Assembly: GCA_016213675.1 (NCBI GenBank)
Contig: JACQZW010000055.1
Location: 61,594 to 125,593, forward strand
Direction of reading: 5' to 3'
DNA: 64,000 nucleotides
DNA from: Acidobacteriota bacterium
GTDB taxonomy: Bacteria; Acidobacteriota; Thermoanaerobaculia; Thermoanaerobaculales; Thermoanaerobaculaceae
Below are positions 51,565 to 59,982 of this stretch, piece after piece. The translations under genes were made by a program, and so were the position numbers. Position 1 is the stretch's first letter. Every line of letters starts with the position of its first letter. The notes under the pieces are model-generated. The model was not told where the DNA came from and searched no databases. It saw only the letters and a program-made list of their open reading frames with translations.

Positions 51565-54062
51565 CGCAGCGCGGCTCGCGGCGGCGCGGCCAACCGTCCG
51601 CCCTGTCCACCCGCGATCTCCGGCACCTGGTAGGTCGGCGCCCCAGAGGCGTTGTCGACCAGCGACACGTACGGGTAGACCGCCGCGTCGGCGGGCGCGC
51701 CGACGACGGTGAGCTCCGCCGTGCCGTCCGCCAGGTTCGACGCCAGCCGGAGCTGGACGTGCGAGAACGGCGGCAGCGTGAGGGTCTGCTCCTCGACCAC
51801 GGCGCCGTGCTCGCGCACCGTGACCCGGACCGCGATCTCGTCGGCCGCCCAGCCCGCCGCGCCGAGGTTGGCCCGGACCGCCTGGTCGGCGCGCAGGTGG
51901 CGGAACGTCGCCGTGCCGCCCGGACGCAGCCCGTCCGCCGCCGGGGTGGCCGGCAGGCCCTCGCCCCACGACGGTCCGCCCGCCACCGCGGCCGCGTTGA
52001 AGGTCCGCGAGTGCGCCGCGAACGGCGTGCCGTCGTCGCTCTCCAGGTGGAACGCGCCGGTGGCCCCGCGCTCGAGCAGCTCCAGGCGGGCGAGCACATC
52101 GGCCGCGACGAGCAGCTCACCGGGGCCGACGTCGAGACGGGTCGCCCCGGCCTCCAGGTTGGGCCGGCGCGACGGGAGGTAGCGGGCGGTGACCGTCAGC
52201 CGGCGGGACGACGGGTTGTAGACCAGCAGGTCGGTCCGCCAGTCCGAACCCATGGCGCCGGCGACCCGGGCGGCTGCCGGCACCACGAACGCCGGCGCGA
52301 GGAGCCCCGGCGAGGTCGCCGGGCCGAGCGGCGAGAGCTCGAGCGCCTGCACGCCACACTCCGTCGAACCCGCGCAGCGCAGCGCCGCGGCGCCGCCGCG
52401 TCCCGGCCACAGCGGGAACGTCGTCGACTCGCCCGGCGCGACGCGGCGACCAGGGTACCCGGCGTGATCGACGAGGAGCGGCACGTCGAGGGCGACGACG
52501 CGGGCGATGACGGGCACGGCGTCGTCCGGGAGGGCCAGCGTGGCGTTTCCCGTGAGGCGCCAGCCGTCGGCGGCGGGTGCGAGCCCGGAGCGGCGCACCG
52601 CGGCCATCGCCGCATCAGGCGTCAGGGCGGCGCGGCGTTCGCGCGCCGTCACCGCCGCCTTCGCCGCCCGCGCCACGGTGCAGGCCGCGTAGCGGCCCGG
52701 CGTGAGCACGGCGAGGCGCGGCTCGGGCCAGGCGCGCGCGAACAGGAGCTCGCTCCCGTCGATCGCCTCGGGGTAGACCAGCAGCGCGTCGCCGAGCGTC
52801 CCCGCCGCGCCGGTCTGCGCCGCCGCGCGCTCCATCGCCACGGTGCGGAAGCCCCGCGGTCCGAGGATTCGCTCGGCGTGGGGCATGAAGGCGCCGTCCA
52901 GAACGACCGTCGCGACCTTGGGATCGGCGTGCTCCGCGATCCACGTCAGGCCCGACCACACCGGCGCCGGCTGCCGCCGCAACTGGAGCACCGGCGCCAT
53001 CCACAGCAGGGCGGCGACGCACCAGGCGGCGACGATCGCGGGGCTCGGCCGCCGCTTCCCCTCGGTGCCCGGCAGGACCGTGCCGGCCGCCAGCATCGCG
53101 ACGACGGGCAATACCGGCAGCCCGTAGCGGACCGCCACGGTGTAGTTAAGGGTGAACGCCGAGACGCCCAGGTAGAGCAACGCGCTCGACGACGACGCCA
53201 CGACCAGCGCGGCCCGACCGGACCGCCACCAGCGCACGGCACCGACGACGACGAGCGTCCAGGCCGAGGCGGCCAGCCAGGGCGAGCCGAATGGCCGGAC
53301 CAGCCAGGCGCCGAGCGCCGCGCCCCACGGCGCTCGCGGCAACGCGAGGTTGACGTCGACGAAGGCGATCCAGCCGCGCTGGCCGGCCAGGGCCTCGGCG
53401 AAGCGAGCCGGGCCGGTCAGGAGGATCGCCGGCAGCCAGCACGCCGCGCTCACGGCGACGAGGGCGCCGGCGGCCAGGGCGAGCTCGCGGAGGCGTTTCT
53501 GCCGGAGCAGCCGGAGCCCGAGGACGGCCGCCGGGACGACCAGGACGAGCGCCATCTGGGGGCGGATGCCCAGGCAGGCGGCGGCCGCGGCCGCGGCGGC
53601 GACCGCCATCCGCGGTCGCTCCCACGCCAGCGCGCCGAGCCACACCGCGGCGAGGGCGGCGGCGATCGCCGGCACGTCGGAGAGCCCGGCGTTGGCGTGG
53701 AAGGCGAAGGCCGGGATCGCCGCCAGGGTGCCCGCGCCGGCCACCGCGGTGGCGCGGTCCGCGCCAAACCGCCGCAGCAGCACGCCGACCACCCCCACCG
53801 CGGCGATGGCCGAGAGGATGGCGACGGCCTGGAAGGCGAACCCCCCCGCGCCGGTGACCTGCGCCACGAGCTGCGCCGCCGCCACGAACACCGGGTAGCC
53901 GGGCGGGTGGGGCGCGTGGGCGTGGACGTCGTAGCGGTCGAGGGCACGGATGAACAGCAGCTCGTCCCACTCGAACGGCGTGGCCGGCCTGAAGACGAAG
54001 AGCAGGAGCCCGTAGGCGGCCAGCGCGACGAGAGCGATCCGGCGAACGGTGGCTTGTGACAT
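51561..54062 (-). CDS. GT39/PMT-like membrane protein with extracytoplasmic beta domains
   Basis: 833 residues. The N-terminal 400 residues carry about ten membrane helices; the first loop, FEWDELLFIRALDRYDVHAH, followed by PHPPGYPVFV, contains the acidic pair typical of GT39-like polyprenol-sugar transferases. The remaining 430 residues are soluble and beta-rich: a PGRR...TTFPLW unit, then MGSDWRTDLLVYNPSSRRLT and TATFRHLRADQAVRANLGA, patterns familiar from acidobacterial secreted proteins. A sugar transferase fused to an adhesive or substrate-binding domain is a reasonable inference, not proven. Convergent overlap with dapF. Confidence 0.7.
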   Translation of the reverse strand: MSQATVRRIALVALAAYGLLLFVFRPATPFEWDELLFIRALDRYDVHAHAPHPPGYPVFVAAAQLVAQVTGAGGFAFQAVAILSAIAAVGVVGVLLRRFGADRATAVAGAGTLAAIPAFAFHANAGLSDVPAIAAALAAVWLGALAWERPRMAVAAAAAAAACLGIRPQMALVLVVPAAVLGLRLLRQKRLRELALAAGALVAVSAACWLPAILLTGPARFAEALAGQRGWIAFVDVNLALPRAPWGAALGAWLVRPFGSPWLAASAWTLVVVGAVRWWRSGRAALVVASSSSALLYLGVSAFTLNYTVAVRYGLPVLPVVAMLAAGTVLPGTEGKRRPSPAIVAAWCVAALLWMAPVLQLRRQPAPVWSGLTWIAEHADPKVATVVLDGAFMPHAERILGPRGFRTVAMERAAAQTGAAGTLGDALLVYPEAIDGSELLFARAWPEPRLAVLTPGRYAACTVARAAKAAVTARERRAALTPDAAMAAVRRSGLAPAADGWRLTGNATLALPDDAVPVIARVVALDVPLLVDHAGYPGRRVAPGESTTFPLWPGRGGAAALRCAGSTECGVQALELSPLGPATSPGLLAPAFVVPAAARVAGAMGSDWRTDLLVYNPSSRRLTVTARYLPSRRPNLEAGATRLDVGPGELLVAADVLARLELLERGATGAFHLESDDGTPFAAHSRTFNAAAVAGGPSWGEGLPATPAADGLRPGGTATFRHLRADQAVRANLGAAGWAADEIAVRVTVREHGAVVEEQTLTLPPFSHVQLRLASNLADGTAELTVVGAPADAAVYPYVSLVDNASGAPTYQVPEIAGGQGGRLAAPPRAALR

Positions 54063-54183
54063 GGCGGGGATAGCGTACGGCCTCCCGCCAGCCGCGTCGA
54101 GATCCCCGGCGCGAGTCGGGCCCCCGGGCCTGGAGAGGTCGAGTCGATCCGGGCCCGGCGTGCCTCCCGCTCCAGGTCACATA

Positions 54184-54969
54184 CTACAAGACCTGACCCC
54201 GTTGGAAGCAGGCGAGGTGGCCGTCGAAGTGGACGCGGGTGAAGGAGGCGGGGAGGTGCTCGCCGAGGCAGTCGGCGACCGAGAAGACGACGACCGGGCG
54301 GGGGGAGCGGCCGAGCTCGGCGGCGAGCCGCCGGTAGAACCGCGTGCCCGGCCCGTCGGGCCTGACCGGACGATAGAGGTACACGAAGTCGAAGCCCTCC
54401 ACGGACATCGCCGTCACGTCGGCGTGGCGCCACTCGACGCTCGCCGCCGGCACGCCGAGCCAGCCCTGCAGCGCCCGGCCGGCCTCCAGCATCGCCGCCG
54501 AGATCTCCACCTGGACCGTCAGGCGGTGGGGCGCGAGAAGTTGCACGAGCAGCAGTTGCAGGCCGTTGCCGGCGCCGAGGTCGAGGGACGCGGTGTCGGG
54601 GCGGATCCAATCGGGCGCCTTGAGGATCGGGGCCAGGCCGCCGGCGTGGCACCAGTAGCCCCCGGTGCGGTCGACCTCGGCCCGCTCGGCGCCGGTGTAG
54701 GGCGCCTCGTGGGCGTGGAGGTGGGCGTAGAGCGTGAGGAACGCCTCCTCGACCGCCTCGCCGTCGGCTCCCGCGAGGGTCTCGACGAAGGCGGCGTGGA
54801 GCTCCGCATAGCGCGGGTAGAGGCCGACAGGGTCCGGAGGGGGCGGCAGACCGGCGAGGCGCGCCATCAACTCGACGAGCCGGGCCCGTTCGGGCTCCGG
54901 CCGGCCGTCCCCTCTGAGGAGGGTGGCCAGCCGGCGACGCGAGGCTTCCAGGGCGATCATCGGCCGCAT
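54184..54969 (-). CDS. SAM-dependent methyltransferase-like protein
   Basis: 261 residues. Methyltransferase motif I is SLDLGAGNGLQLLLVQLL (about 125-142), followed by VQVEISAAMLEAGRALQGWL and VEGFDFVYLYRPVRPDG, a class I Rossmann arrangement. An N-terminal helical domain of about 120 residues precedes it (RYAELHAAFVETLAGADGEA). The substrate is unknown. The start could be ATG 54969 or 54960, neither with a strong ribosome site. The 121-nt gap 54063-54183 shows nothing. Confidence 0.7.
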   Translation of the reverse strand: MRPMIALEASRRRLATLLRGDGRPEPERARLVELMARLAGLPPPPDPVGLYPRYAELHAAFVETLAGADGEAVEEAFLTLYAHLHAHEAPYTGAERAEVDRTGGYWCHAGGLAPILKAPDWIRPDTASLDLGAGNGLQLLLVQLLAPHRLTVQVEISAAMLEAGRALQGWLGVPAASVEWRHADVTAMSVEGFDFVYLYRPVRPDGPGTRFYRRLAAELGRSPRPVVVFSVADCLGEHLPASFTRVHFDGHLACFQRGQVL

Positions 54970-55026
54970 CGTACCGCGTGGCGGTGTACGATCGGGGCAT
55001 GGCGGCGCGACGAAGCGGGGACCGAC

Positions 55027-55380
55027 ATGCCTGACGACTCCAGGCCGAAAGGCGCGCTGCCGGCGCACCCGTCCGGCGCGGCGTCGGCGTGCGCCCGGGT
55101 GGTCGGCGGCCTGAGCGACGAGGAGGTCGCGGTCCTCGCCCGCCTCCGCGCGGTGCGGGTCGAGGCGGCCGCGGTCCGCGCCGAGCTCGACGGGGTGGTC
55201 GGGGAGGGCGCCGAGTCCGCCGGCCGGCGCGTCGTCCTGACCGCGCGGCTGGGCGAGCTGCGCGACGTCTGGCGACTCCTCACTGCCGAGCGTGACGCCG
55301 CGCGCCACCGGCGCATGGTGCTGCTCGGCCACGAGGACGACCCGGCAGGCGAAGCTCCCCTGCCCCGTCCCGACCGCTGA
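55027..55380 (+). CDS. small Ala/Arg-rich helical protein, unknown
   Basis: 117 residues. A polar start is followed by a charged helical stretch (LSDEEVAVLARLRAVRVEAA, VLTARLGELRDVWRLLTAER) that could form a helical hairpin, ending with GHEDDPAGEAP. It has no membrane segment, cysteine pair or recognised motif. The leucine/arginine heptads and the position 57 nt after the divergent methyltransferase-like gene make a real gene likely, but the ribosome site is weak. The following gap (55381-55542) shows no gene. Confidence 0.5.
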   Translation: MPDDSRPKGALPAHPSGAASACARVVGGLSDEEVAVLARLRAVRVEAAAVRAELDGVVGEGAESAGRRVVLTARLGELRDVWRLLTAERDAARHRRMVLLGHEDDPAGEAPLPRPDR

Positions 55381-55542
55381 GGACGTATCCGCCCCACCGC
55401 CGATCCACCCTCGCCCGGCCGCGACGGCTGGCGACCCGCCGGTCCGCTTGACGCCGTCGGGCGCAGGCTCGACATTGTGAAAAGCAAGACATGCACAGAA
55501 TCTGGCCAAGCCGTACCGTCGCTCGACGGGCGAGGTGACGCG

Positions 55543-57342
55543 ATGTCGAAGATGGTCGCTCCACCGATCACGCTGCTGCCACCCGTGCAGGCGCCTCTCG
55601 CCGCCGCCGCGGCCGCCATCCTGGACACCATCGACACCTACCACGCCGACTTCCTCGACATCGCCCGCCGGGCCCGGCGGAGGTTCGAGAGCCGCGACTG
55701 GCACGGCCGCCAGCAGGACGCCGACGAGCGGATCGACCTCTACGAGCACGCCCTCAACCTCGCCGTCGCCCTCCTCGAGGCGCGGCTCGGCGCCTCCCTG
55801 CGCAGCCAGGCGTTCTGGGCCGAGCTCAAGGAGGAGTTCGCCGGGCTCATCGCCGAGCGGCACGACGCCGAGCTCGCCGAGACGTTCTTCAACTCGGTCA
55901 CGAGGAAGATCTTCTCGACCGTCGGGATCAACCGCGACATCGAGTTCTTCCACGTCTCCGGCCTGCGCAGCCTGGCGCCGCTCGAGGAGGTCGTCTACAC
56001 CCACTACCCGAGCGACCACGACACCGGCGCGATCATCCGCCGCATCCTCGCCGACCACCGCTTCGCGATGCCCTATGAGGATCTCGATCGCGACGCCGAG
56101 CTCGTCGCCCGCGAGGTCGACCTCTACCTCTGGCCGCTGGTCGGGAACGTCGGCAGCTACGCCATCGAGACGATCAACGCCCCCTTCTATCGGAACAAGG
56201 TGGCGTACCTGGTCGGCCGCATCCAGGCCGGCCACCACGTGCTGCCGTTCGTGCTGCCCCTCTATCACGGCGAGCGCGGGGTCTTCGTCGACACCGTGCT
56301 CCTTACCTTCGACGACGTCTCGACGGTCTTCTCGTTCGCCTTCTCCTACTTCCACGTCGAGGTGCGCCGCCACGACGAGCTCATCGCGTTCCTGCGGTCG
56401 ATCCTGCCGGGCAAGCCGCTCGCCGAGCTGTACAACGCGATCGGCTACGAGCGGCACGGCAAGACCGAGCTGTACCGCGACCTGCACCGCTTCATCCACG
56501 AGTCGAACCAGCAGTTCGTCATCGCCGCCGGCAAGGAAGGCTCGGTGATGATCGCCTTCACCTTGCCGGACTACAACTTCGTCTTCAAGGTGATCAAGGA
56601 CCGGCCGGTCTTCCTCCGCTCGCGCGAGGTCGCCCCCAAGGGCGTCACCCGCGCCCACGTGATGTCGCAGTACGAGTTCGTCCGGCGGCGCGACCGGGTC
56701 GGCCGGATGGTCGACACCCAGGAGTTCGAGAACCTCCGCTTCCGCCGCGCCCGCTTCTCCCCCGAGCTGCTCGCCGAGTTCGTCGAGGCGGCGAGGGAGT
56801 CGGTCGCCATCGACCGGGAGTTCGTCGTCGTCCGCCACCTCTACGTCCAGCGCAAGGTGATGCCCCTGCCGATGTACCTGGAGAACGAGCGCGACCCCGA
56901 GACGCTCCGTCGGGTCGTCCTCGACTTCGGCTACTTCCTGCGCGACCTGGCGGCGGCCGGGATCTTCCTCGGCGACCTCTTCAACACCTGGAACTACGGG
57001 GTGACGCGGAGCCGGCGCATCGTCCTCTTCGACCACGACGACGTCATGCCCATCGAGCAGGCGGAGTTCCTCGAGAAGCCGCGGCCGCGCGACGACGACG
57101 AGGAGCTCGAGCCCGAGGAGGACCGCGTCGTGGCCCGGCCGGGCGACTTCTTCGTCGACGAGATCTCCCGCTACGCCGGCTTCCCGACCCGCCTGCACGG
57201 GATCTTCGACTCGACACACGCCGATCTCTTCACGGTCGCGTTCTGGCGGTCGATCAAGGAGCGGGTCGGGCGCGGGGACATGGTCGACATCGCGCCGTAC
57301 GACCGCAAGAAGCGCTTCCGGTTCGAGGTTCCGTTACAGTAG
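55543..57342 (+). CDS. aceK: isocitrate dehydrogenase kinase/phosphatase
   Basis: 599 residues, typical AceK length (about 570-600). Diagnostic stretches include FFNSVTRKIFSTVGINRDIE, the ATP-site region AAGKEGSVMIAFTLPDYNFV and FKVIKDRP, and GDLFNTWNYGVTRSRRIVLF with DHDDVMPIEQ. The enzyme both phosphorylates and dephosphorylates isocitrate dehydrogenase, switching carbon between the TCA cycle and the glyoxylate shunt. ATG 55543 has GAGGTG upstream; the in-frame ATG at 55477 adds an unrelated tail. No aceA, aceB or icd gene is in the window. Confidence 0.95.
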   Translation: MSKMVAPPITLLPPVQAPLAAAAAAILDTIDTYHADFLDIARRARRRFESRDWHGRQQDADERIDLYEHALNLAVALLEARLGASLRSQAFWAELKEEFAGLIAERHDAELAETFFNSVTRKIFSTVGINRDIEFFHVSGLRSLAPLEEVVYTHYPSDHDTGAIIRRILADHRFAMPYEDLDRDAELVAREVDLYLWPLVGNVGSYAIETINAPFYRNKVAYLVGRIQAGHHVLPFVLPLYHGERGVFVDTVLLTFDDVSTVFSFAFSYFHVEVRRHDELIAFLRSILPGKPLAELYNAIGYERHGKTELYRDLHRFIHESNQQFVIAAGKEGSVMIAFTLPDYNFVFKVIKDRPVFLRSREVAPKGVTRAHVMSQYEFVRRRDRVGRMVDTQEFENLRFRRARFSPELLAEFVEAARESVAIDREFVVVRHLYVQRKVMPLPMYLENERDPETLRRVVLDFGYFLRDLAAAGIFLGDLFNTWNYGVTRSRRIVLFDHDDVMPIEQAEFLEKPRPRDDDEELEPEEDRVVARPGDFFVDEISRYAGFPTRLHGIFDSTHADLFTVAFWRSIKERVGRGDMVDIAPYDRKKRFRFEVPLQ

Positions 57343-57396
57343 CGCCCGCGATCGACGCGACGCCGGCCGCGCTGCCGGCCGGCGGGGAGGCGACGA

Positions 57397-57915
57397 GTGG
57401 TCGGTGACGTCCTGCCCTGGCTCGAGTACCGCTGGTCGTTCGACGCTCCGGTCGGGATGTTCCGGGCCGTCTGCGCGCGGCTGCGCGGGACGCCCGCCCG
57501 CCTCGAGGAGCTGCTGCGCGACGCCCCGGCCTCGATCACCGTGCGCCCGGCGGGCGGGGGCTGGTCGGCCAAGGAGAACGCCGGCCACCTCATCCAGGTC
57601 GAGCGGCTCTGGCACACCCGGCTCGCCGAGTACCTCGCCGGCGCGACGGCGCTCACCGCCGCCGATATGGGCAACCGGGCCACCGAGTCGGCCGACAACA
57701 ACCAGCGGCCCCTCGCCGAGCTGCTCGCGGCGTTCCGCGCCGTCCGCGCGGAGACCATGCGCCGCCTCGATCCCCTCACGCTCGACGACGCGGCCCGGGT
57801 CGCCCACCACCCGCGCCTCGACCGGCCGATGCGCCTCGTCGACCTGTGCGTCTTCGCCGCCGAGCACGACGACCACCACCTCGCCCTCGTCGACGCCCTG
57901 CTCCGCGCCGGCTGA
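57397..57915 (+). CDS. DinB family protein
   Basis: 172 residues from GTG 57397 (GGGGAGG upstream). It has the four-helix DinB/YfiT outline: GGGWSAKENAGHLIQVERLW with the first metal-ligand His near residue 63, and AEHDDHHLALVDALL with the other two histidines near 158-162. Likely a metal-dependent thiol transferase-type protein (bacillithiol or mycothiol-like S-transferase); in a genome with PIG-L-type deacetylases such a thiol role is plausible but unproven. It lies 54 nt after aceK, same strand. Confidence 0.85.
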   Translation: MVGDVLPWLEYRWSFDAPVGMFRAVCARLRGTPARLEELLRDAPASITVRPAGGGWSAKENAGHLIQVERLWHTRLAEYLAGATALTAADMGNRATESADNNQRPLAELLAAFRAVRAETMRRLDPLTLDDAARVAHHPRLDRPMRLVDLCVFAAEHDDHHLALVDALLRAG

Positions 57916-57940
57916 CGGCGCGGCGCGGTCCCGCCACGTC

Positions 57941-59875
57941 CTACAGCCGCGAGCGGACGAGGTTCTCGACGCCGCCGGCGACGACCAGCGACTGCGGCAC
58001 GCTGCCGAGGGCCGGGAAGGCGAACGCCTCGCCGCGCCAGGTCAGCGTCGAGGTCGTGAAGTCGACGACCACCTCGTCGCCGGGGACGATGGTCTTCTCC
58101 CGCGCCGCGACGCGGTCGGCGAGCTGCTCGCGCAGGCGGGCGACGAGCGCCGGCAGCTCGACGCACAGGAAGCCGTTGTTGAAGGCGTTGCGCAGGTAGG
58201 TCTGGGAGAACGAGCCGGCGACGACCAGGGGGATCCCCTTGGCCTGCAGCGCGGTGACCGCCTGCTCGCGCGACGACCCGGTGCCGAAGTTCATGCCGGA
58301 CACGACGATGTCGCCGGCGCGGGCGACCCCGACGAACGCCGGGTCGTAGTTGGCCATGACCACTTGCGCCATCTCCTCGCGGGTGAGCTCGCGGTAGGTG
58401 ACGTCCTTGCCGTAGATCCCGTCGGTGTTGAGGTTGTCCTGGGGGAGGAAGAGCAGGCGGCCGCGCAGCGAGGCCGGGAAGCCGGGGATGATCTCGACCC
58501 GCTCGGAGGCGGCGGCGGGCGACGCCAGCGCGGTGAAGCGCCGGCGCGGCTCGACGAGCGGCCACGCCTCGGGCGCGGTGATGTGGCCGGCCGCGGCCGA
58601 GGCGGCGACGACGGCGGGCGACGCGAGGTAGCAGGCGGCGTCGCGCGAGCCCATCCGACCCTTGAAGTTGCGGTTGGTCGCCGAGATCCCGACCTCGCCG
58701 GGCTCGAGCAGGCCGGTGCCGAGGCCGATGCAGGCGCCGCAGCCGGGCGGCAGGGCGATCGCCCCGGCGTCGAGCAGCGTCTGCCAGACGCCGCTCGCCT
58801 CGGCCTCCGCCTGCACGGTAACGCTCGCGGCGGCCAGGTACAGGGCGACGCCCGGCGCGACCGTCCGGCCGCGCAGCACCGCGGCCGCCGCGGCGAGGTC
58901 CTCGCCGCGGCCGTTGACGCACGACATCAGGTACGCCTTGTGGATGACGACCTTCTTGGCGGCGATCTCGGCGAGCGGGCGCATGACGAACACCGTGTCG
59001 GGCCCGGACACGTGCGGCGTCACCTCGCCGAGGTCGAGCTCGATGTGGGCGGCGTAGGCGGCGTCGCCGTCGGGGCGCGGCGGGTCGGCCGCCCAGCGCT
59101 CGAGGTCGGCGGCGCCGACGCGCTCGACGCCGCGGGCGGCGAGGGCGGCCCGGCGGGCGGCGAGCCAGGCGATCGTCACCTCGTCGCACGGGAACCAGCC
59201 GGCCAGCGCGCCCCACTCGGTGGACATGTTGGCGATCGACATCCGCGCGTCCATCGACAGCGAGGCGACGCCCGGTCCGGCGAACTCGACCGCCGCGTTC
59301 AACACTTCCTCGCGGTTGTATAGCCCGCACAGCGTGATGATCACGTCCTTGCCGGTCACCCCGGCGCGCAGCGCTCCGGTGAGGACGACCTGCACGGTGC
59401 GCGGGACCTGCCACCAGAAGGTGCCGGTGGCCCAGATCGCCGCCGCGTCGGTGCGCACCACCGGGGTGCCGAGGGCGGCGAGGGCGCCGTACATGTTGGA
59501 GTGGGAGTCCGAGGCGACCACGAACGAGCCGGGCACGACGTAGCCGTTCTCGCACATGAGCTGGTGGCCGATGCCGCTCCCGGCGGGGTGGAAGTCGATG
59601 CCGTGGTCGCGGGCGAACGCCTCGATCTTGGCGTACTTGCCGAGGTTCTCCGCCGTCGTGTTCTGGATGTCGTGGTCGAGGGTGAAGACCGGCTGGCGCG
59701 GGTCGGCGACGCGGGCCGCGCCGATCCCCTTGAACTTGCCGATCACCGCCGATGTGTTGTCGTGGGTCATCACGTGACGCGGGCGCACCGACAGGAAGTC
59801 CCCGGAACGCAGCGGCCGGTCCGGCCCCTCCGCCAGGTGCGACTGCGCGATCTTCTCGACGATCGTCTGTCCCAT
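57941..59875 (-). CDS. homoaconitase-like aconitase-family hydratase (Lys4 type)
   Basis: 644 residues in one chain, large domain first and swivel domain last, like fungal homoaconitase. The opening resembles yeast Lys4 closely (VRPRHVMTHDNTSAVIGKFK, TLDHDIQNTTAENLGKYAKI, GIGHQLM, VASDSHSNMYG, GTPVVRTDAAAIWATG). Iron-sulfur ligands are C319 (MSCVNGR) and C379/C382 (GCGACIG); the substrate loop is GMNFGTGSSREQAVTALQAK. Overall reaction: hydration/dehydration of a homocitrate- or citrate-like acid. No homocitrate synthase or homoisocitrate dehydrogenase is nearby; instead it follows an MmgE/PrpD gene, so its substrate may be different. ATG 59875 has GGGAGGGCGG upstream. Confidence 0.85.
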   Translation of the reverse strand: MGQTIVEKIAQSHLAEGPDRPLRSGDFLSVRPRHVMTHDNTSAVIGKFKGIGAARVADPRQPVFTLDHDIQNTTAENLGKYAKIEAFARDHGIDFHPAGSGIGHQLMCENGYVVPGSFVVASDSHSNMYGALAALGTPVVRTDAAAIWATGTFWWQVPRTVQVVLTGALRAGVTGKDVIITLCGLYNREEVLNAAVEFAGPGVASLSMDARMSIANMSTEWGALAGWFPCDEVTIAWLAARRAALAARGVERVGAADLERWAADPPRPDGDAAYAAHIELDLGEVTPHVSGPDTVFVMRPLAEIAAKKVVIHKAYLMSCVNGRGEDLAAAAAVLRGRTVAPGVALYLAAASVTVQAEAEASGVWQTLLDAGAIALPPGCGACIGLGTGLLEPGEVGISATNRNFKGRMGSRDAACYLASPAVVAASAAAGHITAPEAWPLVEPRRRFTALASPAAASERVEIIPGFPASLRGRLLFLPQDNLNTDGIYGKDVTYRELTREEMAQVVMANYDPAFVGVARAGDIVVSGMNFGTGSSREQAVTALQAKGIPLVVAGSFSQTYLRNAFNNGFLCVELPALVARLREQLADRVAAREKTIVPGDEVVVDFTTSTLTWRGEAFAFPALGSVPQSLVVAGGVENLVRSRL

Positions 59876-59891
59876 ACCGCCCTCCCAACCG

Positions 59892-59982
59892 GTCGAGCGT
59901 CGAGGGTCGAGGGTCAAGCGTGAGCAGCGAAGATGACCGCGATCATCTACATCGACCCTGGACACTCGACTCTCGACCCTCA
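59892..59982. repeat. imperfect inverted repeat (TCGAG-rich hairpin), copy A
   Basis: The arm at 59892-59920 (GTCGAGCGTCGAGGGTCGAG...) pairs with 59952-59982 (...CACTCGACTCTCGACCCTCA). It covers the end and stop codon of the MmgE/PrpD gene and fills the gap to the hydratase gene. A related hairpin stands at 62322-62410. Confidence 0.7.

Noticed and set aside
50304..54059. 1251-codon open frame on the plus strand across dapF and the GT39-like gene
   Set aside because: It runs out of frame through dapF and antisense to the membrane protein and is made almost only of Arg, Gly, Ala and Pro.
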